14,142 nt of DNA from JAIBCL01 sp031411695. GTDB lineage: Bacteria > Verrucomicrobiota > Verrucomicrobiia > Verrucomicrobiales > Verrucomicrobiaceae. The notes below the pieces were generated by a model. The model worked only from the letters and a program-made list of their open reading frames with translations. It was not told where the DNA came from and did no database searches. A program made the position numbers and the translations under genes. Each line of letters opens with the position of its first letter. The stretch's first letter is position 1. Shown in pieces: positions 7,603-13,721 of this stretch. Where the stretch lies: positions 1-14,142 of the forward strand of contig JANOBO010000328.1 in the NCBI GenBank assembly GCA_031411695.1. Direction: 5' to 3'.

Positions 7603-8912
7603 GACGCTTTCAAAGCTGAGGTTTCCTTCGCGGCGCGGCGCAGGTAGCGCACGAGCTGCCAGACCATGTGGATGAGCAGGCCGATGCCGGCGGCGATGCA
7701 GGAGATGAGCGGCCAGTGATCAGAGGGATTGTGCACGACCTGGATGGTCGAGCTTTCCCGCACCGAGCCATCATCGGCCTGGCCCATGTCGAAGGACTGC
7801 TGGAACAACGCAAACCCCCGGCTGCGGAGCGGCTCGTTCATCGTGATGATCTTCTTCAGGTCGTTGCCGCGATCCATCACGGTCACCTCAGCGGTAAACC
7901 TGCGCGCCTTGTCCGTGCCGGGATGCACCTCGCGCTTGAAGTCATCCAGCCGCACGGAAAACGGCAGCTTCCATGCGCGGCGGTTCAGGCTGATGCCCCA
8001 GACCTCATCGCCCGCCTGCACGGACAACGGCGCTCCCGCGAAACGCCACAGGATTCCTTCCTTCTCCGCGCCGTCCTTGAGCTTCACCTTCACATACGCG
8101 CCGTCTGTGTTGCGCTCCTGCTCCAACTCCTCCTTGAGCGGCTGGAGGAAAAAATTCTCCACCACCGTGCGGTTCGTCTCCTGTGCATCCGCACGCCGTG
8201 GCACGCAGTTCACCTCGTAGTTCATGACCATGACCTCAAACGGCAGCGTCTTGCTGGTGAAGGTGCGTCCCTTGCCCTCCACAAGGTCTTGATACTGGCC
8301 GCCATCGATCACCATCGACACACGCTTTCCGTCCTTCGGCGCGGGTGACAGGCGCTCGATCTCGATCACGCTGTTGTGGAAGCTTTGAAACTCATCGGAG
8401 GTCTGCCCTTCTTGAAGCCGCATCGCGCCGTCCTTCTTGAAATAGAGCGAGATGAGCCCGGCGAAGAGCATGAAGACGATCGACATGTGAGCGATGAGCA
8501 CGCCGACGGCACGCGGGGCGGGGGACAACTCGGCAAATCTCCCCGTCACGACGCGGAGCGGCAGCTTTGCCAGCCAGACGCATTCTTTTTTTAACCGGAT
8601 GATGCCCCCCAGCAGCATGTTCACGCCCAGCACCAGCATCAGCAGGTAGCCGCCGGGCAGGATGTAGATGGGCAGGTCAAACGTCCCTTGATACGGGATG
8701 TGCATCGCGCGCAGGCAGCACGCCACGTCGATGCTCGAGACAAAGTAGGACTCGAAGTATTTTTTCTGGCTCTCGTAGAGCCCGTGCTCCACCTGCTCGA
8801 TCGTGCCGAGATACGTCACGATCAACAGCAGCGTGAGCACCGTCGTGGCGAGCCCGAACGACCGGAAGAAGCGAAACAGCAGCACAGGGATGGATGGGGA
8901 GTCGGGCTTCAT
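7599..8912 (-). CDS. resB: Cytochrome c biogenesis protein ResB/Ccs1
   Basis: This is the second core subunit of the system II haem-attachment complex and the partner of CcsA. The 437-residue protein shows the ResB plan: transmembrane segments at about 18-36, 84-105 and 137-157, a large exported domain from about 160 to 398, and a final membrane helix at about 402-421. The SFGLATTVLTLLLIVTYLGT start and the C-terminal segment with RGFALFQQSFD followed by the last helix are family features. His142 in helix 3 and His416 in helix 4 are candidate transmembrane haem ligands. Both ends overlap the neighbouring genes by four bases (ATGA at 8909-8912 and 7599-7602), so lipoprotein, resB and ccsA form one coupled operon. 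Confidence 0.92.
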   Translation of the reverse strand: MKPDSPSIPVLLFRFFRSFGLATTVLTLLLIVTYLGTIEQVEHGLYESQKKYFESYFVSSIDVACCLRAMHIPYQGTFDLPIYILPGGYLLMLVLGVNMLLGGIIRLKKECVWLAKLPLRVVTGRFAELSPAPRAVGVLIAHMSIVFMLFAGLISLYFKKDGAMRLQEGQTSDEFQSFHNSVIEIERLSPAPKDGKRVSMVIDGGQYQDLVEGKGRTFTSKTLPFEVMVMNYEVNCVPRRADAQETNRTVVENFFLQPLKEELEQERNTDGAYVKVKLKDGAEKEGILWRFAGAPLSVQAGDEVWGISLNRRAWKLPFSVRLDDFKREVHPGTDKARRFTAEVTVMDRGNDLKKIITMNEPLRSRGFALFQQSFDMGQADDGSVRESSTIQVVHNPSDHWPLISCIAAGIGLLIHMVWQLVRYLRRAAKETSALKAS

Positions 8913-9610
8913 TCGATGCTTTTCGGAGTGATGGACTGGCAGAACTGGTCAAAGGCAACGGCGTTGGCCTCGACGACGGCCTTCGGGCCGATCATCTTCA
9001 CAAAGATCGTCGCCTGCTCTGCTGAATGGATGACGCCCGCGAGACGGTAGCCCTTCGATGCCTCGCTCATGCCCACGCCTTTGTAGTCGCCATCAAATTC
9101 GGCAAAGACGCCTTCCCGCTTGAAGAGCGGCTTCTTCGGCAGCTTCGCGATTTCGTCTTCCGTGTAGTCAGGCTGACCCATCTGCTTGCGCCACCGGTTG
9201 AGGTTTGCGCTGAGGCCGCCGGCAGGGCCGGGCATGATGGAGATGTAACACTCGCCCTCTTGTTTCTCACCGAAGCGCATGTCCACGAGCCGCATACCTG
9301 AGGGATCGCTGCCTGCGGGCGCCTCGGCCCAGCCCGAAGGCGCCGTCCACGTGAGCAGATCTCGCAGCGATGACTGCTGCCCTTGCGGCGCTTCCGTTTT
9401 CTCCATGCCCATCGCCCGGAGCGCCGGGCCGAAACGCTGCTCGCTCGTCGCGTTTACATCGCCCGGCGCGGCGTGAGTGGAAATGTCGCGTGACTCGGTG
9501 ATCTCCATGCGCTCTCCGACTCTCTTGCAGGCAGGCAGCGCGCTGAGGGCGGCAAGCAAGATAACGCTGCGCGTCAGTTTCCAGGTGATGATGTCAGATT
9601 TCAAATTCAT
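8909..9610 (-). CDS. Lipoprotein heading the resB-ccsA operon, function unknown
   Basis: This 233-residue protein begins with a lipoprotein signal peptide. The hydrophobic stretch LTRSVILLAALSALPAC ends in a lipobox with Cys28 as the modified residue. The mature part has a linker (about 30-80), then a compact domain with a TWTAPSGWAEAP segment near 88-99 and an ATIFVKMIGPKAVVEANAVA segment near the C-terminus. There are no CxxC motifs, so it is not an obvious thioredoxin-like reductant of the ResA type. Its stop codon overlaps the resB start by four bases, so its product is probably made in step with ResB and may assist or stabilise the haem-attachment complex; that is inference from position. 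The start at 9610 lies about 15 bases downstream of a predicted transcription start. Confidence 0.85.
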   Translation of the reverse strand: MNLKSDIITWKLTRSVILLAALSALPACKRVGERMEITESRDISTHAAPGDVNATSEQRFGPALRAMGMEKTEAPQGQQSSLRDLLTWTAPSGWAEAPAGSDPSGMRLVDMRFGEKQEGECYISIMPGPAGGLSANLNRWRKQMGQPDYTEDEIAKLPKKPLFKREGVFAEFDGDYKGVGMSEASKGYRLAGVIHSAEQATIFVKMIGPKAVVEANAVAFDQFCQSITPKSIE

Positions 9611-9631
9611 GCGGGCTCTTTGTAACGAACG

Positions 9632-9660
9632 CTTCTAACGGCTTATTGGCCTGCGGTCAA
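9632..9660 (-). promoter_or_regulatory. Predicted promoter of the lipoprotein-resB-ccsA operon
   Basis: Read on the minus strand, TTGACC (9660-9655) and TAGAAG (9637-9632) are separated by 17 bases. This is a reasonable match to a housekeeping sigma-70 promoter. Transcription would start near 9625, leaving a leader of about 15 bases before the ATG at 9610. The -35 box lies 20 bases from the end of the inverted-repeat element at 9680-9871. Confidence 0.4.
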
Positions 9661-9679
9661 TGTGACGGAAATCTCGTCC

Positions 9680-9871
9680 GCCGTAGGCGAGTCCCTCCCG
9701 GCTCGCAACACTCCGCTGCGTCTCAAAGTGAATGTAGTTTCCGTGGCTTGCGGCCTTTTCGCGCAATCGGGCAGAGTGAGTGGAATCAGGCAAAGCGTGG
9801 ACGAACTCACGCAAGCGCGACGCGCGGGAGCGGACGAAAGCGTTGCGAGCCGGGACGGACTCGCCCACGGC
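9680..9871. repeat. 192-bp element bounded by 33-bp inverted repeats
   Basis: The left arm at 9680-9712 and the right arm at 9839-9871 are reverse complements of each other at 30 of 33 positions. The core of each arm reads GGCGAGTCC, then C or G, then TCCCGGCTCGCAAC. A nested 7-bp inverted pair, GCTTGCG (9746-9752) and CGCAAGC (9810-9816), lies inside. The arms translate to near-identical peptides in both directions (AVGES-L/V-PARN one way, VASR-D/E-GLA the other). The element ends two bases before the stop codon of the LRR-cytochrome gene (9874-9876) and lies just upstream of the promoter for the cytochrome c biogenesis operon. It encodes no transposase. A non-autonomous mobile element (MITE-like) or a REPIN-like repeat is possible; a long imperfect hairpin affecting transcription is the alternative. 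No target-site duplication was identified. Confidence 0.65.
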
Positions 9872-9873
9872 CG

Positions 9874-11709
9874 TCACGCTTTCTTTTCGGGTGCTGCGGG
9901 CTTGGGGGCGGGTGCCAGAGGAGTGGCGGGCTTCGCCGGTGTGTCGGCTGGCTTTGCCTTCGCGTCCGTAGGCTTTGCGGCTGGCTTCGCGGGTGGCGCG
10001 GCGGCTTTCTTGTCGTCCTTCTTCGCTGCGGCTGGCGCAGGCGGCGGTGTGGGTGGCGGCGCGGTGAGCTTGGCGATCTCGGCATCGGTGAGGCCGACGT
10101 TGACCTTGAGGCCGGAGATTTTTCCTTCGAGCGCTTTGGCTCCGTTCTGCGTCACGCCGGTCTGCCAGACGTAGAGTTTCCGCAGTGCCTTCGCGCCCTC
10201 GAGCTTGGCGATGCCGGCGTCGGTGGTCTTCGTGCCGTAGAGGTTGAGGTACTCGAGTGTGGCCAGCGCGCCGAGTTTGGCGATGCCGGCGTCGGTGACT
10301 TTGGTGTTTTCCAAATGGAGGCGCTCGAGCGCGGTCATCTTTGAGAGCGTGGCGATGCCGCCATCCGTGATCTGGCTGCGGGCGAGATCGACCCAGACGA
10401 CGAGTGGTGCGATGGGGTCCAGCAACGCGAGTTCCTTGTCGCCAAACTTGTCGGCCGCGTTGATCACGCTCAGGCGGAGCTGCTCGGTATCCTGCGCCAG
10501 CGGCATGAGGGAGGCATTCAGCGCCGTCATCTTGGTGGTGATGTCAGCCACTTGTTTCTTCTCGGCATCGGTGAGCGGCTTTGGCTTTGGCTTCACGTTT
10601 TTCACTGCGGCGGCGGTGGCGGCTTTCGGCAGGCCTTTGGCAAGAAGACTCGCGAGCAGGCCTTCGATGGCCGGCGTTTTCGGCGCGGCAGCCACCGTCA
10701 TCGTTTCGGACGCGCCGGTCTGAATCCACCACGTCAAAAGCTGCGTCTCTTCTTGGGTGATCTGCTTTTCATCCGTGGGCGGCATGTGCTCGTCGTCGTC
10801 GGCAGGAAGGAGAATGCGCTTCATCATCAAGCTGTCGGCCGGCTTGCTGGCGACCACGGTGGTGGGCCCGTCTCCTCCGCCTTTCATGATCGCGGCAAAG
10901 TCGTGCATCTGGAGCTTGCCCTTCTTCTTCTCGGTTCCGTGACAGGCGACGCACTTGGCCGCGACGATGGGGGCGATGACATCTCTATAAATGACCGCCT
11001 TGGCCGCGATAGCCGGATCCAGCTGCCCGCCGGCCGCAGGAGCAGCGGCCGCTGGGGCGGCGGGCTTTGCTGCGGCCGTGGCGACTGGAGCGGCTGCTTT
11101 TGCGGGCGCTGCCGCCGGCGGCGCTGCGGCGACGGGCTTTGCATCATTCTCAGCGGTCCAGCCGGAGTTGATCTGCGCTCCGGGCAGCTTCGCCTTGAGT
11201 TGCGCGACACCGCCTTTGGTCACGCCAGTCTGCCAAAGGTAAAGGGCCTTGAGCTTGGCAAGAGGCGCGAGTTTCTGCAGGCCAGCGTCGGTGACCTTCG
11301 TGCCGTAGAGATTGAGGTACTCGAGTGCGACGAGGCCTTTCAGGTGATCAATGCCTGCATCGCTTACCGTCGTGTTCTCGAGATGCAGCTCGCGAAGGTT
11401 CTTCATCGCGGCGAGTGCGGCGAGGCCTTTGTCGGTGACTTTGGTGCGTGCAAGGTCGAGGGAGACGATCTTGTCCGCCAGAGGAGCCAGCGGCGTGAGG
11501 TGCGCATCCGAGAAGTCCTTGGCCACATTCAGCGCGGTGAAGCGAAACTCCTTCGACTCCGCGGCGATAGGCATCAACGAAGCGCCGGTGGCGTTGATTT
11601 TCTCCACGGCCTGCGTCAGTGCTGGATCGGGTGCGGCGGGCTTGTCAGCGGCGCGGGCGGAGAGCGCTGAAAGGATGAGGAGACAAGGGAGGAGGGTTCG
11701 GGTCTTCAT
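9874..11709 (-). CDS. Secreted LRR - cytochrome c (PSCyt1) - LRR protein
   Basis: This 611-residue protein has a signal peptide (residues 1-21, ending SARAA). It continues with four 24-residue leucine-rich repeats at about 80-175, an Ala/Pro-rich linker (190-228), a planctomycete-type cytochrome c module at about 238-335, a second four-repeat LRR block at about 430-535, and an Ala/Pro/Lys-rich tail from 550. The haem site is CVACH at 253-257. The HMPP motif at 308-311 supplies the likely Met axial ligand, and the LTWWIQTGAS ending is typical of the module. The LRR units follow a L-x-L-x-x-T-x-VTD-x-G pattern. The two LRR blocks with their shared leaders (about 36-185 and 391-541) are clearly duplicated. 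A periplasmic or cell-surface electron carrier with protein-binding arms is the likely role. The gene starts 43 bases after the end of the membrane cytochrome gene, so the two are probably co-transcribed. Confidence 0.9.
   Translation of the reverse strand: MKTRTLLPCLLILSALSARAADKPAAPDPALTQAVEKINATGASLMPIAAESKEFRFTALNVAKDFSDAHLTPLAPLADKIVSLDLARTKVTDKGLAALAAMKNLRELHLENTTVSDAGIDHLKGLVALEYLNLYGTKVTDAGLQKLAPLAKLKALYLWQTGVTKGGVAQLKAKLPGAQINSGWTAENDAKPVAAAPPAAAPAKAAAPVATAAAKPAAPAAAAPAAGGQLDPAIAAKAVIYRDVIAPIVAAKCVACHGTEKKKGKLQMHDFAAIMKGGGDGPTTVVASKPADSLMMKRILLPADDDEHMPPTDEKQITQEETQLLTWWIQTGASETMTVAAAPKTPAIEGLLASLLAKGLPKAATAAAVKNVKPKPKPLTDAEKKQVADITTKMTALNASLMPLAQDTEQLRLSVINAADKFGDKELALLDPIAPLVVWVDLARSQITDGGIATLSKMTALERLHLENTKVTDAGIAKLGALATLEYLNLYGTKTTDAGIAKLEGAKALRKLYVWQTGVTQNGAKALEGKISGLKVNVGLTDAEIAKLTAPPPTPPPAPAAAKKDDKKAAAPPAKPAAKPTDAKAKPADTPAKPATPLAPAPKPAAPEKKA
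10087..10539 (-). repeat. Internal duplication, second LRR copy
   Basis: This segment encodes residues 391-541 of the LRR-cytochrome protein and aligns throughout with the copy at 11155-11604. Shared landmarks in the same order are ASLMP, the VDLAR/LDLAR strand, LHLENT, LEYLNLYGTK and WQTGVT. Near-identical DNA (GAGGTACTCGAGT on the plus strand) survives in both copies. Confidence 0.85.
11155..11604 (-). repeat. Internal duplication, first LRR copy
   Basis: This segment encodes residues 36-185 of the LRR-cytochrome protein and is the partner of 10087-10539. The cytochrome module and two low-complexity linkers lie between the copies, so the arrangement is either an old tandem duplication split by a haem module or a duplication around it. 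Confidence 0.85.
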
Positions 11710-11752
11710 GTTCGATGACGGGTTGGCGGAGTTTTAAAGATGCTGTAAACGC

Positions 11753-12913
11753 TTACTGCTTCAGAAGACTCTCGACGAAGGACTTCATTTCTGCGGGAAA
11801 CTTTGAGTCCTTCACTTTCAGTGTCGCAGACGCACCTTCCTTGATCCACCAGCGGAGCAGCGCGGTTTCGGCGTCGGTCATCTGGTCTTTGCCTTCCGGC
11901 GGCATGTGATCGTCGTCATCCAGCGGCAACTCGATTCGCGTGATGGCCAGGCTTTCTTCGGGCTTACCGGGAACGACCGTCTTTCCAGGCTCGCCCTCGC
12001 CGCCTTGAAGAATGAATTCATGCGTGTCCATGCGGAGGTCGCCTTTCGACTTTTCCTCGCTGTGACATTTGTTGCACTTTGCAGTCAGGACGGGCATCAC
12101 CAGGTTCTGGAAAACGGTGGCCGAATCGTCTGCGGCGATGGAGAGGGGTGTGTCTCCGACGACCGCTGGCGGCGAAGGCGGGGGGGGGATGCCCGGTGGG
12201 GTAGGGGAGTCGGCTCCCGGAGTGGGGGCGGCGCCCGGTTCATCAGCGATGGGGTCCTTGGGTTTCTCCACCAGACTGAGCATCCATTTTTCCACTCCCG
12301 TCATCTGTTTAGCAACGGGCGGCGGGGCAAACTCGGTGAGGAACTTGCTTCCATGCGTCATGTTGCCGCCGAAATGCGCGCCCAGGCTGATGAAGGCCAG
12401 CGAGAGAAAGAAGACAAGGCGATAGCCGTGCATCAAGCCGCCGCGGCGGGATCTCATGGCCGAGATGCGTAAGGCTAATGCGATCAGTATTCCGGACGTG
12501 CCCCCGATTCCGATGGCTTGGTGCAGGGTGAAATTTCCGCCCTCGTATCCGCCCTCGCGGGAAAGCATGATGCCCACCAGCACTGCGGCGACAGCTCCGG
12601 TCGCGCCGATCATGAGCAGCAGCAGCGAGGTGTCCCCAAACTTTTCCTCGCCCCGGCGGCGTAAGCAGATCAATTCAAAAAGCACGAGGCCCAGCAGGCT
12701 CCCAATCGGCAGATGCACAAGGATGGGATGAAACCTGCCGACGAACAGAACGCCGTCCGGCGGCTTCGGCGCTCCTTTCACACTCTGAAAAACCGGCGGA
12801 AACATCAGCAGGCCGAAGACGAAGACAGCGATCAAGAGCAGGAAGACGATCCAGGCGGCGACGTACGATTTGGCTTGGGAGTCGGCGGAGGAATGGGCTT
12901 GAGGAAGGGGCAT
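11753..12913 (-). CDS. DUF2231-like membrane protein with C-terminal cytochrome c (PSCyt1) module
   Basis: This 386-residue protein has five likely transmembrane segments (about 18-39, 66-85, 95-117, 131-150, 163-183). The FHPILVHLPIG motif at 61-71 is the DUF2231 signature, and the GAHFGGNMTHG motif at 178-188 closes the membrane domain. His62, His67, His179 and His187 could bind haem or metal; that is inference. A Pro-rich linker at about 225-252 leads to a PSCyt1 module with CNKCH at 280-284, DDDDHMPPEG at 332-341 (probable Met ligand) and a C-terminal LLRWWIKEGAS helix. The architecture suggests a membrane-anchored electron carrier, possibly receiving electrons from quinol or passing them to an oxidase. 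The proline linker is encoded over a run of nine C residues (G on the plus strand, 12180-12188). It heads a unit with the LRR-cytochrome gene, 43 bases downstream. Confidence 0.88.
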   Translation of the reverse strand: MPLPQAHSSADSQAKSYVAAWIVFLLLIAVFVFGLLMFPPVFQSVKGAPKPPDGVLFVGRFHPILVHLPIGSLLGLVLFELICLRRRGEEKFGDTSLLLLMIGATGAVAAVLVGIMLSREGGYEGGNFTLHQAIGIGGTSGILIALALRISAMRSRRGGLMHGYRLVFFLSLAFISLGAHFGGNMTHGSKFLTEFAPPPVAKQMTGVEKWMLSLVEKPKDPIADEPGAAPTPGADSPTPPGIPPPPSPPAVVGDTPLSIAADDSATVFQNLVMPVLTAKCNKCHSEEKSKGDLRMDTHEFILQGGEGEPGKTVVPGKPEESLAITRIELPLDDDDHMPPEGKDQMTDAETALLRWWIKEGASATLKVKDSKFPAEMKSFVESLLKQ

Positions 12914-12959
12914 TGGGTGGTGGATGAGTCGTGTCGGATGTCACGGCTGCTGGTAAGGC

Positions 12960-12973
12960 TTTGCGCGCGCAAA
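12960..12973. promoter_or_regulatory. 14-bp perfect palindrome in divergent intergenic region
   Basis: TTT, four GC pairs and AAA form a perfect palindrome 47 bases upstream of the minus-strand membrane cytochrome start, in the 224-base gap shared with the plus-strand lipoprotein. It could be an operator for either gene. The alternating GC core may also arise by chance in GC-rich DNA, so this is a weak call. Confidence 0.25.
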
Positions 12974-13137
12974 AAAATCACGGCTTTGCCTCATTGCTAG
13001 AAAAACGCATCGTTTCCACTGATAATTCATGCTGCGTGGCGTGATGCACCGGATACGCGGCGGGGAGGATGCTGACACCGGCACCGCCCGATTAATTTGG
13101 TTGGAATGGCGCTGCCTTGTGAAACAATGAATCCATC

Positions 13138-13512
13138 ATGATGCCTTTCTACTCTCTGTTTTCACGTTGCCGAGTCGCAGCTTGTCTCGCTGTGTCGGCT
13201 TTTCTCGTCGCATGCTCGGCGCCGGATGCCAGCATGGCGTCCTTCGTCGGCCAGCCATCAAGCGAGCTTCTCGCCCGTCTCGGCACTCCGAAGCTCCGCA
13301 TTCCGGATGGCAAGGGCGGCCAAACATGGACTTACATCGACGAAAGTTCATTGCCCGGGCGTTCAGCGCCGATCACACCTGGCTCGCCAAACGCCTTTGG
13401 CGCGTCCGCTTCCCGACCACCTGCGACGAGCGCCGCCGGGTATGTCTCGAAACGTGAGTTCGACATCGATGCAGCCGGGGTCATCACCCGCTATCGGGGA
13501 AGCAGGCGGTGA
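13138..13512 (+). CDS. Small lipoprotein, BamE/SmpA-like in layout
   Basis: This 124-residue protein opens with a signal sequence whose lipobox FLVAC places the lipidated Cys at residue 26. The mature part contains FVGQPSSELLARLGTPKLR near 36-54, WTYIDES near 63-69, and ends in a strand-rich YVSKREFDIDAAGVITRYRG segment. A 'GxxxxxLLxxLGxP ... W.Y' pattern with a terminal 'F.ID..GVI' strand recalls SmpA/BamE-type small outer-membrane lipoproteins, but the match is general and I do not assign that function. The start has a second Met directly after it. The word GCCTTGTGAAA lies 14 bases upstream (13114-13124) and occurs again before actA. Confidence 0.8.
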   Translation: MMPFYSLFSRCRVAACLAVSAFLVACSAPDASMASFVGQPSSELLARLGTPKLRIPDGKGGQTWTYIDESSLPGRSAPITPGSPNAFGASASRPPATSAAGYVSKREFDIDAAGVITRYRGSRR

Positions 13513-13648
13513 TGGAATGCACGGGCATCGTCCTGTTGAGCGTGGCGGCATTTTCATGCGTCGATCGATGCGCGGTGTGGTCCTCGCGATCCGGTTGCGG
13601 AAATGCACGGGCGGAGCGCTGCATTTTGCAAAAAGTTAATTTCCTTTG

Positions 13649-13676
13649 TTGCAAAGAGTTGAGCGCTTTCTATTTT
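13649..13676 (+). promoter_or_regulatory. Predicted promoter of the actA operon
   Basis: TTGCAA (13649-13654) and TATTTT (13671-13676) are spaced by 16 bases, a plausible sigma-70 promoter. Transcription would start near 13683, about 39 bases before the actA ATG. A second TTGCAAA copy lies upstream at 13626-13632. The palindrome at 13685-13704 would sit immediately at the start of the transcript. Confidence 0.35.
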
Positions 13677-13684
13677 CGCCCCGC

Positions 13685-13704
13685 CTTGTGAAAAATTTCA
13701 CAAG
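13685..13704. promoter_or_regulatory. CRP/FNR-type palindromic operator candidate before actA
   Basis: The site has two perfect 9-bp arms, CTTGTGAAA and TTTCACAAG, around a 2-base centre. It contains TGTGA-N6-TCACA, exactly the core spacing of a CRP-family binding site. It ends 17 bases before the actA start and lies at or just after the predicted transcription start, a position better suited to repression than activation. A hairpin in the leader RNA is the alternative. The half-site word GCCTTGTGAAA also occurs upstream of the lipoprotein at 13138. Confidence 0.5.
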
Positions 13705-13721
13705 CCCCTTAACCTAAGACT

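Noticed and set aside
5422..9610. System I (Ccm) cytochrome c maturation
   Set aside because: The WWD protein is paired with ResB and there are no CcmE, CcmF or CcmH features, so this is system II.
9635..9877. Small protein on the minus strand inside the inverted-repeat element
   Set aside because: The peptide is the translation of the repeat arms, and the related plus-strand frame reads the same words, as expected of an inverted repeat and not a gene.
10552..11670. A 372-codon plus-strand frame opposite the LRR-cytochrome gene
   Set aside because: It is antisense to a gene with clear LRR and haem motifs; it is open because of GC-rich codon use.
13514..13612. An 11-bp direct repeat AATGCACGGGC at 13516-13526 and 13602-13612
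   Set aside because: It is a short, isolated pair with no flanking similarity or relation to a promoter; chance is likely.
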